DNA of 64,000 nucleotides. It comes from Marinibacterium profundimaris. Its GTDB lineage: Bacteria; Pseudomonadota; Alphaproteobacteria; Rhodobacterales; Rhodobacteraceae. The stretch lies in NCBI RefSeq assembly GCF_002210095.1, contig NZ_AQQR01000002.1:1-64000 (forward strand), written 5' to 3'. The translations under genes and the position numbers were made by a program. How positions within the stretch are numbered: position 1 is the stretch's first letter; every line of letters starts with the position of its first letter. Under the pieces are notes generated by a model. The model was given only the letters and a program-made list of their open reading frames with translations. It ran no database searches and had not been told where the DNA came from. Positions 26,728 through 35,485 of the stretch are shown here, one piece after another.

Positions 26728-27606
26728 TCACGCTGCCTCGTTCTGGGCGACGAGCGCTGTGACCACGTCGTCGGCATTCACAGCGATGGTGGCGCCCGCG
26801 CGGCGCAGACGGTCGGTCTTTTCCGCGGCCGAGCCCAGCCCGAAGGACGACACCGTGCCGGCATGGCCCATCCGCCGTCCCTGCGGCGCATGGCGCCCGA
26901 CCACCAGCGCGACGACCGGCTTGCCGAAGTCGACAGAAGCCAGGTAATCCGCCGCGTCCTCTTCGGCCCGGCCGCCGATCTCGCCGATCAGCACCACGGC
27001 CTCGGTCTCGGGGTCGTCCTTGAACCGCTTCAGGCAATCGACGAAATCCACGCCGTGCAGGTTGTCGCCGCCGACGCCGACGGTCGTCGACTGCCCCAGC
27101 CCGGCGCGGGAACATTGCGCCAGGATCTCGGAGGTCAGCGAGGCCGAACGCGAGGCGATGCCGACATTGCCCGGCTTGGCATGGACCGTGGGCATGACCC
27201 CGATCTTGCACTGGCCAGGCGACAGGATGCCCTGCGAATTCGGCCCGATCAGCATGGTGTCGGACTGGCGCAGCGCCGCCTTCACGCGGCTCATGTCATG
27301 CTGCGGCACGCGTTCGGTGACGCAGACCACGGTTTCCACACCGGCCTCGATCGCCTCGATCATGGCGTTGGCGGCAAAGGGCGCGGGCACGATGACCAGG
27401 CTCGCATTGGCCTGCGTCTCGGCCACGGCCTCCTTGACCGTATCGAACAGCGGCAGGTCCAGGTGCTTGCGCCCGCCCTTGCCCGGCCGCACGCCGCCCA
27501 CGTAGGTGGAGCCATAGCGCACGCCCTGGTCGGTGTAGAAGGTGCCGGCGCGCCCGGTCATGCCCTGCACGATCACCCGGGTGTCGGAATTGACGAAGAT
27601 CGACAT
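26728..27606 (-). CDS. Divergent succinyl-CoA ligase alpha-like subunit (292 aa)
   Basis: CoA-binding and ligase subunit of the SucD/MtkB family, with the phosphorylated histidine in GRRMGHAG (His248) and [20 protein letters not shown]. Key positions differ from true SucD (gene at 57180 here): GPNCPG is GPNSQG and SRSGTLTYE is SRSASLTSE. Both regions lie at the CoA/acid-binding site, so another acid substrate is likely. It pairs with the beta-like gene 11 bp upstream; MSIFVN at ATG 27606 has a GGGAGG before it. Malate, oxalate or another C2-C4 acid are candidates; substrate not determinable from sequence. Confidence 0.8.
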   Translation of the reverse strand: MSIFVNSDTRVIVQGMTGRAGTFYTDQGVRYGSTYVGGVRPGKGGRKHLDLPLFDTVKEAVAETQANASLVIVPAPFAANAMIEAIEAGVETVVCVTERVPQHDMSRVKAALRQSDTMLIGPNSQGILSPGQCKIGVMPTVHAKPGNVGIASRSASLTSEILAQCSRAGLGQSTTVGVGGDNLHGVDFVDCLKRFKDDPETEAVVLIGEIGGRAEEDAADYLASVDFGKPVVALVVGRHAPQGRRMGHAGTVSSFGLGSAAEKTDRLRRAGATIAVNADDVVTALVAQNEAA

Positions 27607-27617
27607 GCCTCCCTCCC

Positions 27618-28772
27618 TCAGCTTGCCAGTTCGACGGCGCGGCTGACCGCGTCCGACATGGTATCGAAGACCTCGACCGGGATCTTGCGGTCCTTGAGGA
27701 TGCGGATGCCCCAGTCGGCATTCTGCCCCGCCAGCCGCGCGACCACCGGAAGCTTCCGGTCGGATCGAGAATAGGCGAAGGAGATCCCCTCGGCTACGGT
27801 ATCGCAGGCGGTCATGCCGCCGCCGTGGACATTCAGCAGGATGACCCGTGCCCTGGGCTCTTCCAGCAGCAGCGAGACGCCCTTGGCGATGTCGAAACTG
27901 GTGGCGGTGGTGCGGATGTCCATGAAGTTGGCGGGCTGCCCGCCGGCGTCGAAGACCATGTCGTTGGTCGCCAGCCCCAGACCCGCACCGTTCACCACGA
28001 CACCGATGTTGCCATCCATCCGCACCAGGTTGATGTCGTTGGCCTGGGCCTCCATCTCGACCTCGCTGAGGCCCTGCTTGCCGGCCAGCGATTCGAATTC
28101 CGGGTGGCGGAACAGCGCCGCGCCATCCAGGGCGATCTTGGCGTCGATCACGCTCCACTCGCCCTGCGATGTCCGGGCGAAGGGATTGATTTCCAGCAGC
28201 GTCATGTCGTTGTCGATGAAGGCGCGCAGGGCTGCCATCAGGATGCCGGTCGGCGGATCCTGTTCGATCCCGATCTCCGACAGGAAGCCGGCCAGCGCAT
28301 CGCGCGTCTCCGGCGTGTCGGATTCCAGCAGAAAGGATTTCACGGTCGAGGGGTCCATCTGCGAGCGCTGCTCGAATTCCACGCCCCCCTCGGACGAGGC
28401 CAGCAGCATCGGTGCGCCGCTGCGCGTGTCCAGCACGAAGGCGAAGTAGTAGCTCTCCGCCAGGTCGAGGGCCTCCTCGACCGAGACGGCGGTGACCATC
28501 TCGCCCTTGGCGCCGGTCTGCGCGGTGACCAGAGGGTTGCCCAGCAGGCGCCGCGCCTCGTCCGCGACAGCCGATGGCGTGGCCGCGAATTTCACCCCGC
28601 CGGCAAGCCCGCGCCCCCCGGCGGTGATCTGCGCCTTCACCACGTATTTGCGCGCGCCGATCTCGGCGCAGCGGCGTTCCGCCTCCTCCGGCGTACGCGC
28701 CAGACGGCTGACTGGCACGGGCAAATCGTACTGCGCCAGCAGTTCCTTGGATTGGTGTTCTGATACGAACAT
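27618..28772 (-). CDS. Divergent succinyl-CoA ligase beta-like subunit (ATP-grasp, 384 aa)
   Basis: ATP-grasp subunit of the SucC/MtkA family. It has MFVSEHQSKELLAQYDLPVP, the nucleotide segment YVVKAQITAGGRGLAGGVKF, LEINPFARTSQGEWSVIDAK, and VVVNGAGLGLATNDM. Compared with SucC (gene at 55954), GGMDIEE is EGGVEFE and FLDVGGGAT is FMDIRTTAT, so the pair is a distant paralogue. GGGGAGGAG precedes the ATG. An operator of the GntR type lies 31 bp upstream. First gene of an operon with the alpha-like subunit, the quinone oxidoreductase, folB and folA. Confidence 0.8.
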   Translation of the reverse strand: MFVSEHQSKELLAQYDLPVPVSRLARTPEEAERRCAEIGARKYVVKAQITAGGRGLAGGVKFAATPSAVADEARRLLGNPLVTAQTGAKGEMVTAVSVEEALDLAESYYFAFVLDTRSGAPMLLASSEGGVEFEQRSQMDPSTVKSFLLESDTPETRDALAGFLSEIGIEQDPPTGILMAALRAFIDNDMTLLEINPFARTSQGEWSVIDAKIALDGAALFRHPEFESLAGKQGLSEVEMEAQANDINLVRMDGNIGVVVNGAGLGLATNDMVFDAGGQPANFMDIRTTATSFDIAKGVSLLLEEPRARVILLNVHGGGMTACDTVAEGISFAYSRSDRKLPVVARLAGQNADWGIRILKDRKIPVEVFDTMSDAVSRAVELAS

Positions 28773-28803
28773 TTTCAGCACTCCTCCCCGAATGCTTGCC
28801 ATG

Positions 28804-28820
28804 TGGTACTTGGTATGCCA
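28804..28820. promoter_or_regulatory. GntR-type operator between the sucC-like gene and lysR
   Basis: TGGTACTTGGTATGCCA matches all 17 positions of the consensus TGGTAYYWGGYATRCCA. It lies 31 bp before the sucC-like ATG (minus strand) and 106 bp before the divergent lysR start, so it could act on either. Confidence 0.6.
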
Positions 28821-28925
28821 CAAAACGTTAGATGTCAACGGAACCGCCCCGGGCGGCGACATGACAAAAGGTCGGAGGGGACCGCGAGGACGACCCCAAC
28901 CGAACAGGCCGACACGGGAGGAAAA

Positions 28926-29810
28926 GTGATCGATCTGAAGGACTTGCGATGCCTGAGCGCCCTTGCGCGCCACAAGCATTTTGCCCGCGCGGCAAATGAA
29001 TGCGGGATCTCGCAGCCCGCGTTCTCGATGCGCATCCGCAAGATCGAAGACCGGCTTCAGACCTCGATCGTGAAGCGCGGGAACCGGTTCCAGGGACTGA
29101 CGGAGGACGGCATGATGATCGTCCGCCACGCCCGGTCGATCATGGACGAGGTCGAGGTCTTCCAGCAGCAATTCCGCTGCCACAAGGGGCAGATCTCGGG
29201 CTCGCTGAAGCTGGGCGTGATCCCGACGGCGGTGGGCTATGTCAGCCTGCTGATGCGCGATCTGAACCGGGATTTCCCGCAGATCGTGGTGCGGATCGAA
29301 ACCGCCTCGTCGGTGGCGGTCCAGCAGGGGATCGAGGACGGCCGGTTCGATGCCGGCGTCACCTATACCGACGGCGCCCCGCGCGACCTGCTGCATGTGG
29401 AGCCGCTTTATACCGAGGGCTACGTGCTGCTGGCCCCCGCCGAAATGGCGCCCCGCGACGCGGGCGAGATCACCTGGGCCGAGGCGGCGAAGATGCCGCT
29501 GACGCTACTGGAACCGGGCATGCAGAACCGAAGCATCATCGACCATGTCTTCGACCAGATCGGCGCCACGCCGCATGTGGTGGCCGAGACCAGCGGCTTT
29601 ACCTCGGCCATCGTGATGGCTGTGCAGGGGCTGGCCGCGACGGTTCTGCCGCGCGTTCTGGTGGAGTCGCTTGGCGGGGTGGCCGGCGCGCTGACCCTGT
29701 CGCTGGTCGAGCCGGTGCAGGAAAAATCCGTGAGCCTCGTGTCGGGGCTGCGGGATACGGGATTGCCGACTTTGGAAGCTCTCAGGTCGGTCACAACCAA
29801 GTCGCGATAA
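28926..29810 (+). CDS. LysR-family transcriptional regulator (294 aa)
   Basis: The N-terminal helix-turn-helix is LKDLRCLSALARHKHFARAA...SQPAFSMRIRKIEDRL, followed by a substrate-binding domain (SGSLKLGVIPTAVGYVSLLM and onward). The start is GTG 28926 with GGGAGG 5 nt upstream; in-frame ATGs further upstream lack a good site. It is divergent from the sucCD-like operon and directly upstream of the formate dehydrogenase genes, and probably controls formate dehydrogenase. A GTTA-N8-TAAC motif sits between it and fdsGB. Confidence 0.85.
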   Translation: MIDLKDLRCLSALARHKHFARAANECGISQPAFSMRIRKIEDRLQTSIVKRGNRFQGLTEDGMMIVRHARSIMDEVEVFQQQFRCHKGQISGSLKLGVIPTAVGYVSLLMRDLNRDFPQIVVRIETASSVAVQQGIEDGRFDAGVTYTDGAPRDLLHVEPLYTEGYVLLAPAEMAPRDAGEITWAEAAKMPLTLLEPGMQNRSIIDHVFDQIGATPHVVAETSGFTSAIVMAVQGLAATVLPRVLVESLGGVAGALTLSLVEPVQEKSVSLVSGLRDTGLPTLEALRSVTTKSR

Positions 29811-29816
29811 GCCGGG

Positions 29817-29832
29817 GTTATTACGGCTTAAC
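29817..29832. promoter_or_regulatory. Possible LysR box upstream of fdsGB
   Basis: GTTATTACGGCTTAAC is an inverted repeat (GTTA-N8-TAAC) of the T-N11-A class. It lies in the 84-bp gap between lysR and fdsGB, 62 bp before the fdsGB start. Confidence 0.35.
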
Positions 29833-29894
29833 GAGTCAAGATTTTACAAGACGGAGGCCAGGTGCCACCGTTTTTCACGTCAAGGGAGGACACC

Positions 29895-31586
29895 ATGGCA
29901 CCTTTGGATGATCAAAAAGGCATCTGGAAGAAAAAAGGCACCGGAAAGTCTCGCAAAACGCCCAAGGGGCGGCAGTTCGGGGATACGGCGCTGTCAGAGG
30001 TTCAGGCGCTGCTGGGCGACACGCCCCGCAATCGCGACCTGCTGATCGAATTTCTTCACCTGATCCAGGACGAATACGGCCACCTGTCGGCCGATCACAT
30101 CGCCGCTCTGGCCTATGAAATGCGCCTTGCGCAGGCCGAGGTCTACGAGGTGGCGACCTTCTATGCCCATTTCGACGTGGTCCGCGAGGGCGAGGTTCCG
30201 CCCCCTGCCCTGACCATCCGCGTCTGCGATTCGCTGTCATGCGAGATGGCCGGCGCGCAGCAGCTGAAGGCCGCGCTCGAGGACGGGCTGGACCCGGCCG
30301 AGGTCCGCGTGGTGCGCGCGCCCTGCATGGGCCGCTGCGACACCGCCCCGGTGATCGAGCTGGGCCATGCCCATGTCGACCACGCCACGCCCGAAAAGGT
30401 CATGGCCGCCGTCGAGGCGAAGGACACCCACGCCAAGATCCCCGATTACAAGCCCTTCGCCGCCTACAAGGACGAAGGCGGCTATGAAACGCTGGCCGAC
30501 CTTCGCGCCAATGGCGACTGGGAGAAGCTGCAGGAAACCGTGCTCGATGCCGGTCTGCGCGGCCTCGGCGGCGCCGGCTTCCCGTCGGGCCGCAAGTGGG
30601 GCTTTGTCCGGGCCAACGCCGGCACGCGCTACCTTGCCGTCAACGGCGACGAGGGCGAGCCCGGCACGTTCAAGGACCGCTACCTGCTTGAGCGCGACCC
30701 GCACACCTTCCTCGAAGGCATGCTGATCGCCGCCTGGGCCGTCGAGGCCGAGAAGTGCTTTATCTACATGCGCGACGAATACCCCGCGGTGCTGCACATC
30801 CTGCACAAGGAGATCGCCGCGCTGGAAGAGGCCGGGATCGCGCCCAAGGGCTATATCGACCTGCGCCGGGGCGCCGGGGCCTATATCTGCGGCGAAGAAA
30901 GCTCGATGATCGAATCGATCGAGGGCAAGCGCGGTCTGCCGCGCCATCGTCCGCCCTTCGTGGCCCAGGTCGGCATATTCAATCGCCCGACGCTGGTTCA
31001 CAACGTCGAGACGCTCTACTGGGTCGCCCGCATCGCGCGGTCGGGGCCCGAGGTGCTGAACTCGACCGAGAAGAACGGGCGCAAGGGCCTGCGGAACTAT
31101 TCCGTTTCGGGCCGGGTGAAGAACCCGGGCGTGCACCTGCTGCCCGCCGGTTCGACCATCGTCGACATCATCGAGGCCGCGGGCGGCATGCTCGACGGTC
31201 ACGAGTTCAAGGCCTACCAGCCGGGCGGCCCCTCGTCGGGCTTGCTGCCCGCCTCGCTGGATGACGTGCCGCTCGATTTCGACACGCTGCAACCGCATGG
31301 CTCCTTCATCGGATCCGCCGCGGTGGTGATCCTGTCGGACCAGGACAAGTGCCGTGACGCCGCGCTCAACATCCTGCGGTTCTTCGAAGACGAAAGCTGC
31401 GGCCAGTGCACCCCCTGCCGGGTGGGCTGCGAAAAGGCGGTCAAGCTGATGCAAGAGGAGCATTGGGACCAGGAACTGCTCGAGGATCTCTGCGGCATCA
31501 TGGTGGATGCCTCGATCTGCGGGCTGGGACAGGCCGCGCCGAACGCCATCCGCCTTACCATGAAACACTTCAGCGAAGAGGTCTGA
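29895..31586 (+). CDS. fdsB: Formate dehydrogenase beta subunit, FdsG-FdsB fusion (563 aa)
   Basis: One polypeptide joins a NuoE/FdsG-like [2Fe-2S] domain (EVATFYAHFDVV, Cys residues in RVCDSLSCEMAG and RAPCMGRCDTAP) with a NuoF/FdsB-like domain. The latter has LRGLGGAGFPSGRKWGFVR and VNGDEGEPGTFKDRYL for FMN and NADH, and a [4Fe-4S] site CGQCTPCRVGC. It passes electrons from the alpha subunit to NAD+. The two-subunit layout with a fused beta subunit is that of Methylobacterium Fdh1. ATG 29895 has GGGAGG upstream. The stop is 1 bp before fdsA. Confidence 0.92.
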   Translation: MAPLDDQKGIWKKKGTGKSRKTPKGRQFGDTALSEVQALLGDTPRNRDLLIEFLHLIQDEYGHLSADHIAALAYEMRLAQAEVYEVATFYAHFDVVREGEVPPPALTIRVCDSLSCEMAGAQQLKAALEDGLDPAEVRVVRAPCMGRCDTAPVIELGHAHVDHATPEKVMAAVEAKDTHAKIPDYKPFAAYKDEGGYETLADLRANGDWEKLQETVLDAGLRGLGGAGFPSGRKWGFVRANAGTRYLAVNGDEGEPGTFKDRYLLERDPHTFLEGMLIAAWAVEAEKCFIYMRDEYPAVLHILHKEIAALEEAGIAPKGYIDLRRGAGAYICGEESSMIESIEGKRGLPRHRPPFVAQVGIFNRPTLVHNVETLYWVARIARSGPEVLNSTEKNGRKGLRNYSVSGRVKNPGVHLLPAGSTIVDIIEAAGGMLDGHEFKAYQPGGPSSGLLPASLDDVPLDFDTLQPHGSFIGSAAVVILSDQDKCRDAALNILRFFEDESCGQCTPCRVGCEKAVKLMQEEHWDQELLEDLCGIMVDASICGLGQAAPNAIRLTMKHFSEEV

Positions 31587-31587
31587 C

Positions 31588-34368
31588 ATGCCTGACGGAG
31601 CACAGACAGCCACGGTGACATTCAACCTCAACGGCGAGGACGTCACTGTCCCCGAGGGGTTCACGATCTGGGAGGCCGCCCATGGGCGCGGCCTGGTCAT
31701 CCCCCATCTCTGCCACAAGCCGGAACCGGGCTATCGCCCGGACGGCAATTGCCGCGCCTGCATGGTCGAGGTCGAGGGCGAGCGCGTGCTCGTCGCCTCG
31801 TGCATCCGGCCGGTGGCCGACGGCATGGTCGTCAACACCGACACCGACCGCGCGCGCAAGTCGCGCGAGATGGTCGTGGAACTGCTCGCCGCCGACCAGC
31901 CCCAGGTGGCGCATGACCAGTCCTCGCATTTCTGGGACATGGCCGCGCTGAACGGCGTCAAGGAAAGCCGTTTCCCCGCGATGGAGAAATCCCGGGTGCC
32001 GCTGCTGGACGACAGCCACGTGGCGATGAACGTCAACCTCGACGCCTGCATCCACTGCAACCTCTGCGTCCGCGCCTGCCGCGAAGTGCAGGTCAACGAC
32101 GTGATCGGCATGTCCGGCCGCGGGCACGACGCCAAGATCGTCTTCGACCAGGACGATCCGATGGGCGCGTCGTCCTGCGTGGCCTGCGGCGAATGCGTCC
32201 AGGCCTGCCCGACCGGCGCGCTGATGCCCGCCTCGGTGCTGGACGACCAACAGGCCGGCGACAGCAAGGATTACGACCGCGAGGTCGAAACCGTCTGCCC
32301 CTATTGCGGTGTCGGCTGCCAGATCTCTCTCAAGGTCAAGGACGACAAGATCCTCTATGCCGAGGGCATCGACGGCCCCGCCAACGAGAACCGTCTTTGC
32401 GTCAAGGGCCGCTTCGGCTTCGACTACATCCACCACCCGCACCGGCTGACCAAGCCGCTGATCCGTCGCGAGGATGCGCCGGCCAAGGGGCTGAACGTGG
32501 AACCGGGCAACTGGCACGAGTTCTTCCGCGAAGCGACCTGGGACGAGGCGCTGGACGCCGCGGCCAATGGCCTGGCCAAGCTGCGCGACGATGACGGACG
32601 GCGCGTGGCGGGCTTCGGCTCGGCCAAGTGTTCGAACGAAGAGGCGTATCTGTTCCAGAAGATGATCCGCCAGGGCTTCGGCCACAACAACGTCGACCAC
32701 TGCACCCGCCTGTGCCACGCCTCTTCGGTGGCGGCGCTGATGGAAAACGTGGGCTCCGGCGCCGTGACGGCGACCTTCAACGAGATCGAGAATGCCGACG
32801 TGGCCATCGCCATCGGCTGCAACCCGATCGAAAACCACCCCGTCGCCGCGACCTACTTCAAGCAGTTCACCAAGCGCGGCGGCAAGCTGATCGTCATGGA
32901 CCCCCGGGGCCAGGGCATGAAGCGCTTTGCCTCGCATATGCTGCAGTTCCGCGCCGGCTCGGACGTGTCGATGCTGAACGCGATCATGAACGTGATCGTC
33001 GAGGAAAATCTCTACGACCAGCAGTATATCGAAGCCTTCACCGAGAACTGGACAGCGATGAAGGAACATCTCAAGGGCTTCCCGCCCGAAGAGATGGAGA
33101 AGATCTGCGGCATCCCGGCCGAAACCCTGCGCGACGTCGCCCGCACCTTCGCCACGGCGAAATCGGCGATGATCTTCTGGGGCATGGGCGTCAGCCAGCA
33201 CATCCACGGCACCGACAATTCCCGCTGCCTGATCGCGCTTGCGCTGATGTGCGGCCAGGTCGGGCGTCCGGGGTCGGGTCTGCACCCGCTGCGCGGCCAG
33301 AACAACGTTCAGGGCGCGTCCGACGCGGGCCTGATCCCGATGTTCCTGCCGGACTACCAGTCGGTCACCGACGACGGCGTGCGGTCGGCCTTCACCGATG
33401 TGTGGAAGTCGGGCGATTTCTCGAACGAGAAGGGCCTGACCGTGGTCGAGATCATGGATGCGATCCATGACGGCCAGATCAAGGGCATGTACATCCTGGG
33501 CGAAAACCCGGCGATGTCGGACCCCGATGTCGACCACGCCCGCGACGCGCTGGCCAAGCTCGAGCATCTCGTGGTGCAGGACATCTTCCTGACCGAAACC
33601 GCAAACTATGCCGACGTGATCCTGCCCTCCTCGGCCTGGTACGAAAAGACCGGCACCGTCACCAACACCAACCGGCAGGTCCAGATGGGCCGCCCGGCGG
33701 TGCCGTCGCCCGGCGATGCCAAGGAAGACTGGTGGATCGAGGTGGAGCTTGCGAAGCGGCTGGGGCTGGACTGGAATTATACCCATCCCAAGGAAGTCTT
33801 TGCCGAGATGAAGCTGAACATGAAGTCGTTCGACAACATCACCTGGGACCGGCTGGAGACCACGGCGGTGACCTATCCGTCGCTGTCGCCCGAGGATCCG
33901 GGCCAGCCGATCGTCTTCGGCGATGGCTTCCCCCGGTCCGAAGGGCGCGCCCGGTTTGCCCCGGCCAGCGTCATCCCGCCGGCGGAATTCCCGGACGAGG
34001 AATATCCCTTCATCCTCATCACCGGCCGTCAGCTGGAACACTGGCACACGGGGTCGATGACCCGCCGGGCCAGCGTGCTGGACGCGGTGGAGCCGGAGGC
34101 GAACTGTTCGCTCCATCCCAGGACCCTGCGCGAGCTGGGCGTGGCCCCGGGCGACTATATCAAGCTGAGCACCCGCCGGGGCACCGTCACGGTGATGGCA
34201 CGGGCCGACCGGGCCGTGGCCGAGAAGAACGTGTTCCTGCCCTTCGCCTATGTCGAGGCCGCGGCGAACATCCTGACCAACTCGGCGCTCGACCCCTACG
34301 GGAAGATTCCGGAGTTCAAGTTCTCGGCCGTGCGCGTCGAGAAGGCGGAACTGCTGGCAGCCGAGTAA
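31588..34368 (+). CDS. fdsA: NAD-dependent formate dehydrogenase alpha subunit (Mo/W-bis-PGD, 926 aa)
   Basis: The subunit oxidises formate to CO2. It has an N-terminal [2Fe-2S] domain (HLCHKPEPGYRPDGNCRACM), two ferredoxin-type clusters (CIHCNLCVRACREV and CVACGECVQACPTG), then the molybdopterin/tungstopterin domain with a further [4Fe-4S] site (CPYCGVGCQI...RLCVKGR). The active-site region VDHCTRLCHASSVAAL uses cysteine, not selenocysteine. A C-terminal molydopterin-dinucleotide-binding domain follows. It is co-transcribed with fdsGB. Dedicated fdsC/fdsD maturation genes are not adjacent. It completes oxidation of formate made by Frc/Oxc or from C1 groups. Confidence 0.94.
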   Translation: MPDGAQTATVTFNLNGEDVTVPEGFTIWEAAHGRGLVIPHLCHKPEPGYRPDGNCRACMVEVEGERVLVASCIRPVADGMVVNTDTDRARKSREMVVELLAADQPQVAHDQSSHFWDMAALNGVKESRFPAMEKSRVPLLDDSHVAMNVNLDACIHCNLCVRACREVQVNDVIGMSGRGHDAKIVFDQDDPMGASSCVACGECVQACPTGALMPASVLDDQQAGDSKDYDREVETVCPYCGVGCQISLKVKDDKILYAEGIDGPANENRLCVKGRFGFDYIHHPHRLTKPLIRREDAPAKGLNVEPGNWHEFFREATWDEALDAAANGLAKLRDDDGRRVAGFGSAKCSNEEAYLFQKMIRQGFGHNNVDHCTRLCHASSVAALMENVGSGAVTATFNEIENADVAIAIGCNPIENHPVAATYFKQFTKRGGKLIVMDPRGQGMKRFASHMLQFRAGSDVSMLNAIMNVIVEENLYDQQYIEAFTENWTAMKEHLKGFPPEEMEKICGIPAETLRDVARTFATAKSAMIFWGMGVSQHIHGTDNSRCLIALALMCGQVGRPGSGLHPLRGQNNVQGASDAGLIPMFLPDYQSVTDDGVRSAFTDVWKSGDFSNEKGLTVVEIMDAIHDGQIKGMYILGENPAMSDPDVDHARDALAKLEHLVVQDIFLTETANYADVILPSSAWYEKTGTVTNTNRQVQMGRPAVPSPGDAKEDWWIEVELAKRLGLDWNYTHPKEVFAEMKLNMKSFDNITWDRLETTAVTYPSLSPEDPGQPIVFGDGFPRSEGRARFAPASVIPPAEFPDEEYPFILITGRQLEHWHTGSMTRRASVLDAVEPEANCSLHPRTLRELGVAPGDYIKLSTRRGTVTVMARADRAVAEKNVFLPFAYVEAAANILTNSALDPYGKIPEFKFSAVRVEKAELLAAE

Positions 34369-34375
34369 GCCAAGC

Positions 34376-34440
34376 GGCGTGTCCCACGCGTGGGACACGC
34401 CTGCACCTTATAAAAATCAAAGACTTGCAGGCGCGGATTT
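34376..34440. repeat. Intergenic palindromic repeat element, copy A
   Basis: A 26-bp perfect palindrome at 34376-34401, with core GTGTCCCACGCGTGGGACAC, is followed by TATAAAA at 34410 and GCGGATTTAC near 34433. The same core and downstream blocks recur at 58074-58142. It begins 8 bp after the fdsA stop. Confidence 0.75.
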
Positions 34441-34471
34441 ACCAATCGTTCACGATTGGAGGATCCGCGCC
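34430..34471. terminator. Long hairpin between convergent fdsA and metF
   Basis: Outer arms GGCGCGGA (34430-34437) and TCCGCGCC (34464-34471) enclose an inner stem CCAATCG (34442-34448) / CGATTGG (34453-34459) with a 4-nt loop. It sits between two convergent genes, so it may terminate both, although no clear T-tract follows. Confidence 0.5.
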
Positions 34472-34534
34472 TCGCTGTTTTCACCCGCTGTTTCCAGGGG
34501 CAGCGAGGCGCGCCGTCAGGCGGGACGAGCGGGC

Positions 34535-35485
34535 CTAGCGGGTGATGCGGCGGCGGTCCAGGATGCCCGAGCGCAGCACGATCTCGGACACCTGGTGTTC
34601 GCGGCGGTAGGCCATGACATGCACGCCCGACACGCCGGTGATATCGCGCACCGCCCGGATCAGCTCGATGCAGATCAGTTTGCCCTCCTCGGCCGGGTCC
34701 GAGGCCCCCTCGAGCCGGTCGATCACCGCGTCGGGAATATGGATGCCGGGCACGCGGGCGCGCATCCAGCGCGCCGTCTTGGCCGAGGGCAGCAGGCCGA
34801 TCCCCGCAAGGATATAGCACCGCTCGTGCAGGCCCAGCTCGCGCACGCGGGTCATGAAACGTTCGAACCGCGGCAGATCGAAGATCAGGTTGGTCTGGAT
34901 GAAATCCGCCCCCGCCGCCACCTTCTTGGCCAGCCGCTCGGCCCGCCAGTCCAGCGGATCGACGCAGGGATTCTCGGCGGCACCCAGGAAAAGCTTCGGC
35001 GGATGGGTGATCTTGCGCCCCGACAGAAAGACACCGTCGTCGCGCATCGTCTTGAGCGTCCGCAGCAGCGAGATCGAATCGAAATCGAAGACCGGCCGCG
35101 CACCGGGCTGGTCCCCGGCCGACACATCGTCCCCCGTCAGGCACAGCACGTTCTGCACCCCCAGCGCCGATGCGCCCAGCACGTCGCCCTGGATGGCGAT
35201 CCGGTTGCGGTCGCGGCACGACACCTGCAGCACCGGCCCATAACCCGCGCGCACCAGCAGCGCCGAGATCCCCAGGGACGACATGTGGCAATTGGCGCCC
35301 GAGGCATCGGTGGCGTTCACCGCATCGGCGATCTCGCCCAGCGGGCGCGCGGCCTCGTAGACATCCTCGGGGTCGGCACTGTCGGGCGGGTTGAGCTCGG
35401 CCGTGATCGCGAAGCGCCCCGAGCGCAGGACACGTTCCAGCCGGCCGCCGGCGGCAAAGCCCGGGCCGGTGCCATCCGCCGTCAT
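34535..35485 (-). CDS. metF: Methylenetetrahydrofolate reductase, MetF-type (316 aa)
   Basis: The flavoprotein TIM barrel interconverts 5,10-methylene-H4F and 5-methyl-H4F. Visible are FAITAELNPPDSADPEDVYE, LGVQNVLCLTGDDVSAGDQP, the AGADFIQTNLIFDLPRFERF segment and GVSGVHVMAYRRE. The ATG overlaps the metV stop as ATGA, so translation is coupled. Similar MetF/MetV pairs in Rhodobacterales oxidise methyl groups released by demethylases, which fits the C1 context. The convergent fdsA gene lies to the left. Confidence 0.88.
   Translation of the reverse strand: MTADGTGPGFAAGGRLERVLRSGRFAITAELNPPDSADPEDVYEAARPLGEIADAVNATDASGANCHMSSLGISALLVRAGYGPVLQVSCRDRNRIAIQGDVLGASALGVQNVLCLTGDDVSAGDQPGARPVFDFDSISLLRTLKTMRDDGVFLSGRKITHPPKLFLGAAENPCVDPLDWRAERLAKKVAAGADFIQTNLIFDLPRFERFMTRVRELGLHERCYILAGIGLLPSAKTARWMRARVPGIHIPDAVIDRLEGASDPAEEGKLICIELIRAVRDITGVSGVHVMAYRREHQVSEIVLRSGILDRRRITR

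Noticed and set aside
32692-32740. Selenocysteine formate dehydrogenase
   Set aside because: The active-site region reads HCTRLCHAS with normal Cys codons; no in-frame TGA or SECIS-like element is needed.
31570-34398. 942-aa open frame on the minus strand
   Set aside because: It mirrors fdsA; no domain seen, and the real gene on the other strand has all cluster-binding motifs.
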